Positions 49,065-56,946 of a DNA stretch of 64,000 bases are shown here, one piece after another (the stretch's first letter is position 1; every line of letters starts with the position of its first letter). The translations under genes were made by a program, and so were the position numbers. This stretch comes from Uliginosibacterium aquaticum (GTDB lineage: Bacteria; Pseudomonadota; Gammaproteobacteria; Burkholderiales; Rhodocyclaceae), in the NCBI RefSeq assembly GCF_012972705.2, contig NZ_JABCSC020000002.1:1-64000 (forward strand), in the 5' to 3' direction. Under the pieces are notes generated by a model. The model was given only the letters and a program-made list of their open reading frames with translations, had not been told where the DNA came from and made no database searches.

Positions 49065-49697
49065 TCACTCCGCCTGATGAAAAGTGCCATCACCGTGTGG
49101 CGCCGCCTTGAAGGCCGGCAGGGCTTCGGCAGCAGCCGAGAAAGCCACGAGCTGCGGATAGTGCTCGGCGGGCAGTAGCCCGGGCAGCATTTGCTGGCTG
49201 AAATGCCAGGCCACGGCCAGCGTCACGCCTGCCTGGCTCAGGCCCTCGCCGGAAGCGAGCGGCTGGCGTGCCAGCTCGGCCTCGAGCAGCCCATAGGCGG
49301 TGCGCATTTGCCCGCTCACGCGTTCGAGCCAGGGCTCGTAGAGCTTCTCCGGCGGACGCAATTCGCGTTCATACACGATCTGCACACTCTTCTCGCATGC
49401 AGCCAGCGCCAGGCCGATCAAGTGCAGCTCGCGTTGCAGGGCTTTCAGCTCACTGGGCATCAGGCTGCGCGGCCGCGCCAAGGCCTCGGCATACGCCAGG
49501 ATCAGGGTCGAATCCATCAGCAGTTCGCCGTCGTCACACACCAGCGTAGGCGCCTTGACCACCGGATTGATCTGGTGGAAATCCTCGAAAGTGCGGAAGA
49601 CCGAGAGGGACCGGTGCTCAAAGTGCAAGCCGAGCAACTGTAGTGAGATCGCAACGCGCCGGACATAGGGCGAATCGAGCATGCCGATGAGCTTCAT
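49065..49697 (-). CDS. Glutathione S-transferase family protein
   Basis: A 210-residue GST. The N-terminal thioredoxin-like domain has MKLIGMLDSPYVRRVAISL with the catalytic Ser-Pro-Tyr region, and KAPTLVCDDGELLMDSTLIL (cis-Pro and glutathione loop). An all-helical domain follows. The specific substrate cannot be inferred. It lies between the nifE operon and the REP pair and may not be part of the nif system. Confidence 0.85.
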   Translation of the reverse strand: MKLIGMLDSPYVRRVAISLQLLGLHFEHRSLSVFRTFEDFHQINPVVKAPTLVCDDGELLMDSTLILAYAEALARPRSLMPSELKALQRELHLIGLALAACEKSVQIVYERELRPPEKLYEPWLERVSGQMRTAYGLLEAELARQPLASGEGLSQAGVTLAVAWHFSQQMLPGLLPAEHYPQLVAFSAAAEALPAFKAAPHGDGTFHQAE

Positions 49698-49793
49698 GGC
49701 GTCTCCTGAGAGCTGATGAGTGCAAGAGTCGCAATCCTAGCCTGGATGCAGCACGGTGTGCCTGTGTCGCACAGGAGCGACCCAGTCCCCCAC

Positions 49794-49861
49794 GTAGGTG
49801 CGGCTTCAGCCGCATCCACCCAATCTGAGAATCAGGCTCCGCCGGCTAAAGCCGGCCCTAC
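49794..49861. repeat. REPIN-like paired palindrome, copy 1
   Basis: GTAGGTGCGGCTTCAGCCGC and GCCGGCTAAAGCCGGCCCTAC lie in inverse orientation around CAATCTGAGAATCAGG. A second copy follows 99 bp on, and a single arm is at 25234. No REP transposase is in the window. 49698-49793 holds nothing recognisable. Confidence 0.75.
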
Positions 49862-49892
49862 AAGCCCTTGCGGTGCCGGCCGGGTGCTCCTC

Positions 49893-49960
49893 GTAGGTGC
49901 GGCTTTAGCCGCATCCGCCCAATCTGAGAGTCAGGCCCCGCTGGCTGAAGCCGGCCCTAC
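49893..49960. repeat. REPIN-like paired palindrome, copy 2
   Basis: Same 68-bp unit as copy 1, with GCGGCTTTAGCCGC and GCTGGCTGAAGCCGG arms; period 99 bp. Located between the GST gene and the FmdB-like gene. Confidence 0.75.
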
Positions 49961-49998
49961 AAACCCAATGCAATACCGGCCAGCCCCCGTGTGCGCTG

Positions 49999-50241
49999 CT
50001 ACTTCAGCAGGCTGGCCCGCTCGCTTGCCGAGCAGTTGCTGAAGTGGCCTTCCTTGTTGGCCTGGGCACGCTGGCGTGCAAGAAAGCCCTTGATCTTGCC
50101 CGGTGCGCTGGGCAGGGACAGCAGCTTGCTGAGTTGGCTGCTGCCACATTTCGGACAAGCCGGGGCGCAGGCATCACTGGCGCGCACCATGAGTTCGCTG
50201 GTGGCGTCACAGGCTTCGCAGTGAAAGTCGTAGAGCGGCAT
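49999..50241 (-). CDS. FmdB-family zinc-ribbon protein
   Basis: An 80-residue protein beginning MPLYDFHCEACDA, with C-x2-C at 8-11 and CPKC at about 29-32, the FmdB-type zinc ribbon, followed by a basic KGFLARQRAQANKEG tail. The family is proposed to bind DNA or regulate, without firm evidence. It is the last gene of the nifV operon, 11 bases after the TPR-like gene. Confidence 0.85.
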   Translation of the reverse strand: MPLYDFHCEACDATSELMVRASDACAPACPKCGSSQLSKLLSLPSAPGKIKGFLARQRAQANKEGHFSNCSASERASLLK

Positions 50242-50252
50242 GACAAGCTCCT

Positions 50253-50750
50253 TCAGGTGGGAGGACGGGTGGTGTTTGAGCCCTCGAGCAAGGCGGCGAT
50301 GACTTCGCCGCCCAGCCCGTGGCCGGGATCAAGCTCAGCGAGCTTGGCGATCAATTCGCGTGAGGCTTCGTGGCGGCTTGATCGCAGATAGATGAAGGCC
50401 AGCGCCTTGAGGCTGAATAGCCAGAAGCGGGCAGGGCCGGTGGCAGCAAAATCGGCATCGCTGACCACCACCTCACGCCAGTCCTTCGCCAGTCCGGCCT
50501 GGGCACCGGCAGTTGCAATCCCTTTCAGGGCGGCCTGCTCAGCCTGCGGATACTGGCGCAGGCGGGCGTGAAACTTGTAGAGCAGGTAATACACCGGCAG
50601 GCATTCCGGCGAGCAGATCTGCGCGGTCCATAACAGGGACTCCATCTGGCGCGGCGGCGCGTTACGCGCCTCGTCGAGCAGGCGTCGAACCTGCGGCGGC
50701 ACTTCGCCGCCGAAGAATTCGTCGGAGGATGAGCCGGTGAAGAGATTCAC
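50253..50750 (-). CDS. TPR-like helical protein, second member
   Basis: A 165-residue helical protein with a TPR-like arrangement (VPPQVRRLLDEA, LPVYYLLYKFHARLRQYPQAEQAALKGI, FWLFSLKALAFIYLRSSRHEASRELIAKLAELDP). It shares the last segment with the protein at 8770-9342, so the two are paralogues in separate nif operons. Probably a protein-protein adaptor. It overlaps the [2Fe-2S] gene by four bases. Confidence 0.65.
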   Translation of the reverse strand: MNLFTGSSSDEFFGGEVPPQVRRLLDEARNAPPRQMESLLWTAQICSPECLPVYYLLYKFHARLRQYPQAEQAALKGIATAGAQAGLAKDWREVVVSDADFAATGPARFWLFSLKALAFIYLRSSRHEASRELIAKLAELDPGHGLGGEVIAALLEGSNTTRPPT

Positions 50751-51070
50751 CAGATCTCTCCCGGGGTGCGCAGGCGTGCCACCGGGATGCCACCAAGCAA
50801 ATGCGAATCAAATATTTCGCTGACGTCCGCCGGAGTTACCTGGCTGTACATCACGCCTTCCGGATAGACCAGTACATTCGTGCCGCGATCACAGGGGCCG
50901 AGGCAGCCAGAGTAAGTGATGGCAACCTTGTCCCAGCAGTTGCGGTTCTGCAGTTCGCCCCAGAAAGCTTGCAGCACATCGCTGCCGCCCTTGTGCTGGC
51001 AGGCACCGCGCGGGTGGCCGGCAGGGCGGTTCTGGGAACATACGAAAACATGGCGGGCAGGTTTGCTCAT
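50747..51070 (-). CDS. Thioredoxin-fold [2Fe-2S] ferredoxin
   Basis: A 107-residue ferredoxin of the thioredoxin-like (Shethna I type) family: it begins RHVFVCSQNRPAG, has a second Cys 12 residues on (GAC), and C-x3-C in YSGCLGPCDRGTNVLVYPEGVMY. These are the four cluster ligands. Proteins of this family occur in nif clusters of Azotobacter. The gene overlaps the TPR-like gene by four bases. Confidence 0.85.
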   Translation of the reverse strand: MSKPARHVFVCSQNRPAGHPRGACQHKGGSDVLQAFWGELQNRNCWDKVAITYSGCLGPCDRGTNVLVYPEGVMYSQVTPADVSEIFDSHLLGGIPVARLRTPGEIW

Positions 51071-51089
51071 GGTGACTTCTCTCTGTTGT

Positions 51090-51545
51090 TCAAGTGGTCA
51101 AACGATTGATCCAGTGTTCCATCGCGCCAATGTGGGCGCTGTGTTCGCGCTCGAAGCCTGCAGCGCGCTGGCGCAGCCTCGCATCCTCGGCCATCACCGC
51201 AATGCTGGCGTAGTAGGCGTGGCTGCGCCGCACCAGGCTCAGTGCGCAGGCCATCGCGCAGTGCACGCCTAGCAGCGCGGCATGGCCACTGCGTGGCTGG
51301 CGGCCGGGCAGACTCAGCAGGCACTCACTGATCGGCCGCACTTCCAGTGTGGCGTGGCGGCGCTCAGCCCCCTCGGCAAGCGCATCGGCGATATCCAGAT
51401 GCGCGCTTTCCACCACACTCAGGAAGAAGGCCTCCAGCTCCTCGTCACCAGCCGCCAGCGCTACATCCGCCAGGCGCTTGCAATGCCTGGCCGTTTCCTC
51501 TTCCAGCAGGATCATGTTGGCGAGGAAACGGGCATGCTCGCTCAT
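51090..51545 (-). CDS. Ferritin-like (rubrerythrin-type) diiron protein candidate
   Basis: A 151-residue helical protein. ESAH in the second helix (about 46-49) and EREHSAHIG near the C-terminus give two E-x2-H motifs, and EEETARH lies in the first helix, consistent with a four-helix diiron fold. It could scavenge oxygen or peroxide near nitrogenase, which is inference. The ATG at 51545 (MSEHARF) is chosen over a GTG two codons earlier. It lies between nifW and the [2Fe-2S] gene. Confidence 0.6.
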   Translation of the reverse strand: MSEHARFLANMILLEEETARHCKRLADVALAAGDEELEAFFLSVVESAHLDIADALAEGAERRHATLEVRPISECLLSLPGRQPRSGHAALLGVHCAMACALSLVRRSHAYYASIAVMAEDARLRQRAAGFEREHSAHIGAMEHWINRLTT

Positions 51546-51551
51546 GAGCAC

Positions 51552-51887
51552 TCACGCCGCGGAGGGCAGGGTGGCGCGCAGGCTGTCGAGGGTGACGCTT
51601 TGCTTGCCGTCGCTGTCCTGGAACACCTTGAAAACCTTTTCCTGGGCCGGTGTGGAGTTCACGAAATCCTCATAGGCTTGGACCAGCAGGGCACGGTAGC
51701 GGGCATACAGAGCACCTTCGCCCAGCCCACCGGAGATCTCGGTATCACGCCGAAGGTACTGGTAGAAGCGCTTGAGAATGTGCAGGCGACTCACATTCAC
51801 AACGCTCTGCTCGTACGGTACCGAGAAGAAGTCCAGGAAGTCTTCGGCCGAAGAAAGGCTGGCCAGCCTTTGGGTGAGTTCATCCAT
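51552..51887 (-). CDS. nifW: NifW, nitrogenase stabilising protein
   Basis: A 111-residue Nif[39 protein letters not shown], then an [20 protein letters not shown] segment. NifW interacts with the MoFe protein during P-cluster maturation and oxygen protection. The start at 51887 overlaps the cysE end by eight bases. Confidence 0.95.
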   Translation of the reverse strand: MDELTQRLASLSSAEDFLDFFSVPYEQSVVNVSRLHILKRFYQYLRRDTEISGGLGEGALYARYRALLVQAYEDFVNSTPAQEKVFKVFQDSDGKQSVTLDSLRATLPSAA

Positions 51888-52695
51888 TTTTTGCTCCTTG
51901 TTTTGGCTCTTTCGGGCCGCTATCGAATTCAGGTTGGGAACAGCTGTCGTCACAGGCGCGACAGGCCGCTTGTTCGGGCAGAGGATCGCCCTTGAGGCGC
52001 TGCACTTCACGCTCCAGATCAGCAATGCGTTCGAGCAGACAGCTGATGGCCTTGCCGACCGGGTCAGGAATCTGGTGGTGATCAAGATCGATGCCGATCC
52101 CGCCCGGCATCACACGGCGCTGCTCCTTGGGCAACACGGCACGACCCGGAATACCGACCACCGTTACCCCGGGCTTTACGTCGTCAATCACCACCGAGTT
52201 GGCCGCAACCCGCACGCGATCTCCCACGCTGATGGCTCCCAGAATCTTGGCGCCCGCACCGACCACCACACCGTTACCGAGCGTGGGGTGGCGTTTGCCG
52301 GCGCGCCAGGTCGTGCCGCCGAGGGTGACCCCGTGATAGAGCGTGACGTCTTCACCAACTTCGGCGGTTTCGCCAATCACCACTCCCGCGCCGTGATCGA
52401 TGAAGAAACGCCGGCCGAGGGTAGCGCCGGGATGGATATCGATATTGGTCAGGAACCGGCTCAGGAAGGACAGCAGTCGGGGCAGGTAACGCCAGCCCCG
52501 GCGCCACAGCACATGTGCAAAACGATGCAATACGAGGGCCTGGATGCCGGGATAGATGGTGAGCAATTCAAGCGTGCTGCGCGCAGCCGGATCTCGCTGG
52601 AACACGCAGGCCACATCTTCTCGCAGCATCGCCAGGAGGCCCGGCAGCGGGGCAGGGGGAGCAAGCTGGCGAAGGAGTTCGGCTTCAGCCTTCAT
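51880..52695 (-). CDS. cysE: Serine O-acetyltransferase (CysE/NifP)
   Basis: A 271-residue acetyltransferase of the left-handed beta-helix type. Hexapeptide repeats run from [18 protein letters not shown] to [28 protein letters not shown]. It makes O-acetylserine for cysteine, supporting high Fe-S demand; nif-linked copies are called NifP. The C-terminal tail (about 225-271) has a CRACDDSC Cys cluster not usual in CysE. It overlaps nifV by four bases. Confidence 0.92.
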   Translation of the reverse strand: MKAEAELLRQLAPPAPLPGLLAMLREDVACVFQRDPAARSTLELLTIYPGIQALVLHRFAHVLWRRGWRYLPRLLSFLSRFLTNIDIHPGATLGRRFFIDHGAGVVIGETAEVGEDVTLYHGVTLGGTTWRAGKRHPTLGNGVVVGAGAKILGAISVGDRVRVAANSVVIDDVKPGVTVVGIPGRAVLPKEQRRVMPGGIGIDLDHHQIPDPVGKAISCLLERIADLEREVQRLKGDPLPEQAACRACDDSCSQPEFDSGPKEPKQGAKNG

Positions 52696-53831
52696 CCTGC
52701 TTCTCCAGCGGGCAATGCAGTTTCAAGATAGAAGCGGGTGAGCTCATCCGAACCGGGCTCGCGCTTGGTCGCCATAGCGAAATCACGGATGCGCTCAATG
52801 ATCTGTGCCATCTGCCGCGGTGTGGGACTCAGCCCCAGGCGCCCGCAAGCCATCTGCACGGCATGCGAGCCGGAATGTTTGCCCAATACGAGCTGATGCA
52901 CGCGCCCCAGCTCATCCGGGTCAAAGCCTTGATAGTTGCGCTGATCCTTCAGCAAGCCATCCACATGAATGCCGGATTCATGCGTAAACACCGCTTCGCC
53001 AACGATGCTCTTGTTCGCTGCGACGGGACGCCGTGAAGCCCGTGCCACCAGGCGTGAGATATCCAGCAGGGCATGCGTATCCACGCCGAGATCGGCGCCG
53101 TGGGTATGGCGCATGGCCATCACCACCTCTTCCAGCGGCGCATTGCCGGCACGCTCCCCCAGGCCATTCACCGTGGTGTTGGCATGGGTAGCGCCGGCGC
53201 GAAAAGCGGCTAGGGTATTGGCTGTAGCGAGCCCCAGATCATCATGGGCGTGAATCTCGATTTCGATATCTACGGCCGGGCGCAGACGGCTGATCACTTC
53301 GAAAGTGGCAAAGGGATCCAGGATGCCCAGGGTGTCCGCAAAGCGGATCCGGCGTGCGCCGGCCGCTTGAGCCACCTCAGCGACCCGGCACAGGAATGCC
53401 GGATCGGCCCGGGAAGCGTCCTCCATACCGACGCTGACCTCCATGCCAGCCTCAAGGGCCAAGGTCACCACGGGCTGGATCTGCGCCAGCACCCATTCCC
53501 GGTCGCGGCGCAACTTGGCGTCGATGTGAATATCCGAAACCGGAATTGAGAGGTGTGCAATGTCTGCATGGCAGCGCTTGGCCGCCTCTACATCGGCCGC
53601 CACCATGCGCCCCCACACCATCGTGCGGGCAGATAGGCCCAGCATGGCGATGGCATTGATCGCTTCGATCTCTGAAGCGCCCATGGCCGGAATACCGATC
53701 TCGAGCTCAGCCACCCCGGCAGCTGCCAAGGCAGCTGCGATGCTGCACTTTTCCTCGACGGTAAAGGCAACTCCGGCGGTCTGTTCGCCGTCGCGCAGAG
53801 TGGTGTCATTGATCGTAAAAGCGGTTTGCAT
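52692..53831 (-). CDS. nifV: NifV, homocitrate synthase
   Basis: A 379-residue homocitrate synthase. Present are [17 protein letters not shown] at the N-terminus (acetyl-CoA/metal loop), the metal-binding HAHDDLGLA (about 205), and [15 protein letters not shown]. It makes the homocitrate ligand of FeMo-co. The start at 53831 ([11 protein letters not shown]) has GAGGAG upstream; it heads the operon to FmdB and is preceded by a sigma-54 promoter. Confidence 0.95.
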   Translation of the reverse strand: MQTAFTINDTTLRDGEQTAGVAFTVEEKCSIAAALAAAGVAELEIGIPAMGASEIEAINAIAMLGLSARTMVWGRMVAADVEAAKRCHADIAHLSIPVSDIHIDAKLRRDREWVLAQIQPVVTLALEAGMEVSVGMEDASRADPAFLCRVAEVAQAAGARRIRFADTLGILDPFATFEVISRLRPAVDIEIEIHAHDDLGLATANTLAAFRAGATHANTTVNGLGERAGNAPLEEVVMAMRHTHGADLGVDTHALLDISRLVARASRRPVAANKSIVGEAVFTHESGIHVDGLLKDQRNYQGFDPDELGRVHQLVLGKHSGSHAVQMACGRLGLSPTPRQMAQIIERIRDFAMATKREPGSDELTRFYLETALPAGEAG

Positions 53832-53859
53832 GGCGTAACGCTCCTCTCGGAACGAGCTC

Positions 53860-53875
53860 AGCAATTACCGTGCCG
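53860..53875 (-). promoter_or_regulatory. Sigma-54 promoter of the nifV operon
   Basis: Minus-strand CGGCAC-GGTAA-TTGCT, GG-N10-GC spacing exact, one change from TGGCAC. Start near 53848, 17 bases before nifV. Confidence 0.72.
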
Positions 53876-53966
53876 AATTGGTTTTCTATTTTATTTCATG
53901 CAGATAGAGAGGATCTCGTCGCAATCCGTTTCGCTATCCACCTGACCTAGCTGTGAGCAATGTGCA

Positions 53967-53977
53967 CTTTGTCGTGT
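53967..53977. promoter_or_regulatory. CTTTGTCGTGT motif between nifV and nifQ
   Basis: Eleven bases identical (opposite strand) to the motif before nifE. It lies 92-107 bp from the nifV -24 element and 142-152 bp from that of nifQ, so it could serve both. Confidence 0.45.
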
Positions 53978-54118
53978 CCATCTTGGCGTCTTCGGCGTCG
54001 GCATAGCTGGCATGCGGCGCTAAAAAAGGGCGAGGAAAACCGCGAAATGCCCATGTTTGCGAGCTTCCGGTGAGGGCCCGGCGCATCCACGTCAGAGCAT
54101 CTCCTGGTGGCTTCAAAC

Positions 54119-54134
54119 TGGCCTGTTCCTTGCG
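54119..54134 (+). promoter_or_regulatory. Sigma-54 promoter of nifQ
   Basis: TGGCCT-GTTCC-TTGCG; GG-N10-GC kept. Start site near 54146, directly before the GCGGAGG ribosome site. Confidence 0.55.
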
Positions 54135-54158
54135 AAGAAAAATGCGGAGGACCGAACC

Positions 54159-54695
54159 ATGAATGCACCTGAGTTGATTGCGCCCGAACTTGCCTTGCTG
54201 GAGCCGCTCGACGCACTGGATCTGCTGGTCATTCGCTGTGGCTTGGCTGAGTCCCGGCGCATTGGAGCGCAACCGCTGATTCGCGGCCTTGGTCCAACAT
54301 CCTTCGAAGGCTTGCGTGCGCTGTGTGCACCTGAGCAGGATTTAGAGAACGGTGCTGCAGCGGATCGCTTCGACGAATTCGAAGATCTGTTTGAGCTCCT
54401 CCTTGATCACGCCGCGCCGCTGGACCAGATGGGAATCTGGCTTGCGGCCACCATTGCCACAGCGGCCCAGCGTGACAATCATCTGTGGCAGGACATGGGC
54501 CTGCCGTCACGCCGCGAACTCAACGCTGTCCTGCGTCAGCGTTTCCCGACCCTCGCCACACTGAACGTTGGCGACATGAAGTGGAAGAAATTCTTCTACC
54601 GCCAGCTTTGCGGGCGGGCAGGTGTACCAATCTGCAAATCGCCCAATTGCGCCGATTGCATCGATCATGCGATCTGCTTCGGCCCTGAAGAGTAA
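54159..54695 (+). CDS. nifQ: NifQ, molybdenum donor
   Basis: A 178-residue NifQ, which binds a [Mo-Fe-S] cluster and supplies molybdenum for FeMo-co. The ligands lie near the C-terminus in the exact C-x4-C-x2-C-x5-C pattern (ICKSPNCADCIDHAIC). The body contains FEDLFELLLDHAAPLDQMGIWLA and WQDMGLPSRRELN. The start at 54159 has GCGGAGG 7-13 bases upstream. It is divergent from nifV and lies just before the prophage junction. Confidence 0.95.
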   Translation: MNAPELIAPELALLEPLDALDLLVIRCGLAESRRIGAQPLIRGLGPTSFEGLRALCAPEQDLENGAAADRFDEFEDLFELLLDHAAPLDQMGIWLAATIATAAQRDNHLWQDMGLPSRRELNAVLRQRFPTLATLNVGDMKWKKFFYRQLCGRAGVPICKSPNCADCIDHAICFGPEE

Positions 54696-54709
54696 GGCTT
54701 GCCAGTGCA

Positions 54710-55192
54710 TCAACAGATGAGGGGCCAACGCCTTTCTCTAGCTTGGCTTTTTCTACCCCGCAACTTTACATAATAAAAACTGGCTGAGTGGTTACTGCTA
54801 GGCGTGGTGCGGCTTTCGGTGGGGTAGGTGTCAAAAGTTTTGGCTTCTGACCTTGGGCTATACCCTGCCATCATCGCCACTGCAAACAGGCTCAAAACCC
54901 ATGTTGCGGCCACGCCTGTGGCGGTCGCTGAGTATTTTGCAATCCTCTCCCAGTAGGTGCGAGCTTCCGACGTCTTCGCTCGGTGGGCTGCTGCTTCTGC
55001 CATCAGTTCAATTTCTGGCTTTCCGATCAGTCGGGCAAGTGCAATGGCTTGCTCGTCGTCTGGTGCGGTCTTCCCGTTCCTCCACGCCGATACGCTTGCC
55101 CTTGATAGGCCTAGCTTTGCCGCTAGTTCTGAGTCGTTTTTTACGGCCCCCATCTCTATGGCTTCGTCCATGTACATGTAGATCGGTTTCAT
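54710..55192 (-). CDS. XRE-type phage regulator, C-terminus set by the att junction
   Basis: A 160-residue protein with an N-terminal helix-turn-helix (ELAAKLGLSRASVSAWRNGKT, residues 22-42) followed by a membrane segment (about 96-113). It resembles DUF3693-type proteins of filamentous phages and is divergent from the phage genes, a position suited to a repressor. The reading frame crosses attL: the last 18 or so codons come from host DNA (ending RRWPLIC). In a circular phage genome the frame would continue into phage sequence before 61175 and end after about 29 different residues (ending LCQI). So integration changes the C-terminus. Confidence 0.75.
   Translation of the reverse strand: MKPIYMYMDEAIEMGAVKNDSELAAKLGLSRASVSAWRNGKTAPDDEQAIALARLIGKPEIELMAEAAAHRAKTSEARTYWERIAKYSATATGVAATWVLSLFAVAMMAGYSPRSEAKTFDTYPTESRTTPSSNHSASFYYVKLRGRKSQARERRWPLIC
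54763..54790 (+). other. attL: phage-chromosome dif junction
   Basis: XerD arm ACTTTACATAA (54763-54773), centre TAAAAA (54774-54779), then CTGGCTGAGTG (54780-54790), which does not match the XerC arm and is presumably phage-derived. It sits inside the 3' end of the XRE-type gene. Confidence 0.8.
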
Positions 55193-55343
55193 CGTTCCTT
55201 CTCCTTTCTTGATCTGATCTAAGTGTAAGTCGTTCGCTTACGCTTGACAAAAGAGTTAGTCGGCTTCTAACATTCGATTACGTTGTCAGTTGGCAACTAA
55301 CAAGCCCGCTAACGCGAGGCGCTACTTACCGAAAGGGTTTGAA

Positions 55344-55643
55344 ATGTCCAACGTCTATCGCTTGCAAGTGTTCGCCTCTGAAATCAAGGCCTCCCAGAAG
55401 GATGCCTCCCGCAAGTATCAAGTTCTGCAATGCGGCCTGCATGCCGAAACTTTCGTGGTCGGTGAAATCCGCGTCTATGGCGATCTGGCTAAGGAACCCA
55501 TCCAGCCCGGCGACTACTTCGCTGAATTCAATTGGGGCAAGGGCTTCGGCGATAACGCCGGCCAGTTGATTCCTCGTCTGGTGGGTTTGAATCCTGCCCC
55601 GCGCGGTGCCGCTTCGAAGCCTGCTCAAGCCCCTGCTGCCTAA
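55344..55643 (+). CDS. Phage single-stranded DNA-binding protein (pV-like)
   Basis: A 99-residue protein with a beta-barrel-like pattern (VYRLQVFASEIK, KYQVLQCGLHAETFVVGEIRVYGD, GDYFAEFNWGKG) and a Pro/Ala-rich tail, as in filamentous-phage ssDNA-binding proteins. It would coat the single-stranded progeny genome. The start at 55344 follows GAAAGGG 7-13 bases upstream. It lies before rather than after the replication gene. Confidence 0.65.
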   Translation: MSNVYRLQVFASEIKASQKDASRKYQVLQCGLHAETFVVGEIRVYGDLAKEPIQPGDYFAEFNWGKGFGDNAGQLIPRLVGLNPAPRGAASKPAQAPAA

Positions 55644-55650
55644 TAAAGTA

Positions 55651-55685
55651 AAAGCCCGGAACCTTTGGCGAGGTATCCGGGCTTT
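55651..55685 (+). terminator. Terminator between ssb and rep
   Basis: AAAGCCCGGA (55651-55660) pairs with TCCGGGCTTT (55676-55685), followed by CTATT. It would limit readthrough from the abundant ssDNA-binding protein gene into rep. Confidence 0.75.
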
Positions 55686-55718
55686 CTATTCCACACAAGT
55701 CTGATTTGCGGGGAACTG

Positions 55719-56669
55719 ATGACAAACCTAGCTGTTGCTGAACACTTTGTCAATGATGACGAAAGCATTCCCTTCGAACTGCCCGAAAGAAACTATTTTA
55801 TGAAGATCCGAACCTTTCAAAACGGAACCTTGGAGGGCTGTGTTCAAGCCGTCCGGCCCATGGCAATGGATGCCATGAAGGATCGTTTTGAAAGCTCCGG
55901 CACTCATGCCCCCGGCTTCGGCGCAAAGCCTCTCACTGATGAGGAGGAGGCCGAAAAGAGGGAACGTAATCACAAGCGCGCAGTGCGTCGCGCCAAGCAA
56001 TCCGCCCGTTGGCTCGTCAAGCAAATTTCAGCCGATCGGCTGCTGACGCTGACCTACCGGGAAAACATGCAGGACCGGGAAAGGCTCTACGACGACTTCA
56101 AGCGCTTCGTTCGCCTTCTCCGGAAAGAACTCAAGGGCCGTCCGTGGCCTTATGTGGCGGTCCCTGAGTTGCAAGACCGGGGCGCGTTCCACATCCATCT
56201 GGCCGTTAAGGGGTGGCAACCCTATAGCGTGATTCGTCGCTGCTGGTATCAGGCCCTTGGGGGCAGGGGTGACGAAAAAGGCGCTGAGACCCCGGGTCAA
56301 GTTGATGTGACTTCCCCCAGGGCAAAACAGGGCATGGGTGGGGCAGGGCGTCAATGGGATAGCAGCAGGCTCAGCGGCTATATCGTCAAGTACATGGAAA
56401 AGACTTTCGACGATCTGACCGACGCTGAAAAGAAACGCTATTGGCATAGCGCGGATGCCAAAAAGCCGACCGTGCATCGCGTCTGGCTTGGCGCTGTTGA
56501 TGTCATTGAAGCATGTCCGGAAGCAATCGGTGTTTTGCAGACCTTCTACGGCCTCGTAGGTGCGCAGTTCGACATGTGGCTAAGCCCGGATGGAACCACG
56601 TTTTGGGTGTCTGGCAAAAACACTGTGCAAATTGATGTTGAGCATGACGGCGAAGAACCGCCTTTTTAA
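55719..56669 (+). CDS. HUH-type rolling-circle replication initiator
   Basis: A 316-residue Rep protein. The metal-binding motif is FHIHL (H158 and H160), and two candidate catalytic tyrosines lie in GYIVKYMEKTF (Y221 and Y225). It would nick the phage origin to start rolling-circle replication, like pII. LTLTYRENMQDRERLYDDFKRFVRLL near 110-135 is also typical. The start at 55719 (MTNLAVAEHF) has GGGG 9-12 bases upstream. Confidence 0.85.
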   Translation: MTNLAVAEHFVNDDESIPFELPERNYFMKIRTFQNGTLEGCVQAVRPMAMDAMKDRFESSGTHAPGFGAKPLTDEEEAEKRERNHKRAVRRAKQSARWLVKQISADRLLTLTYRENMQDRERLYDDFKRFVRLLRKELKGRPWPYVAVPELQDRGAFHIHLAVKGWQPYSVIRRCWYQALGGRGDEKGAETPGQVDVTSPRAKQGMGGAGRQWDSSRLSGYIVKYMEKTFDDLTDAEKKRYWHSADAKKPTVHRVWLGAVDVIEACPEAIGVLQTFYGLVGAQFDMWLSPDGTTFWVSGKNTVQIDVEHDGEEPPF

Positions 56670-56687
56670 CTTTTTGAGGGCTGCTTA

Positions 56688-56882
56688 ATGTCTTCTTTTG
56701 TTTCTGGTTACGTCTCTGGTCTCGACTTCTTTCTCGGCGTTCTCGGGATGGGGCTGGCTTTTGTCACCGTCTTGATTTCTGTTGTTTTCGGCTTCTGGCT
56801 TGGCGCCTATGTATTTGGGATTTTTCGCTATCGCTGCGAATACGGCTCTTGGGCTTTCAGCGTTTCCGAAATTTTCGATTGA
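56688..56882 (+). CDS. Small phage membrane protein
   Basis: A 64-residue protein with two hydrophobic segments (about 13-33 and 34-50: LGVLGMGLAFVTVLISVVFGFWLGAYVFG). It has the size of minor coat or assembly proteins of filamentous phages, but the specific role is unknown. It lies 18 bases after rep. Confidence 0.6.
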   Translation: MSSFVSGYVSGLDFFLGVLGMGLAFVTVLISVVFGFWLGAYVFGIFRYRCEYGSWAFSVSEIFD

Positions 56883-56893
56883 TTTTCCCGTCA

Positions 56894-56917
56894 CGCCAGT
56901 GATTGCCCTAGCTGGCG
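56894..56917 (+). terminator. Hairpin before the major coat gene
   Basis: CGCCAG (56894-56899) pairs with CTGGCG (56912-56917). It may be a partial terminator or mRNA-processing site between the replication genes and the highly expressed coat gene. Confidence 0.45.
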
Positions 56918-56946
56918 CGGCTTAAACCTTGGGCTCGGAGTTTCAA

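Noticed and set aside
54110-54126. Alternative sigma-54 box TGGCTT-CAAAC-TGGCC before nifQ
   Set aside because: The neighbouring TGGCCT-GTTCC-TTGCG at 54119 matches better in the -12 box and sits closer to the start.
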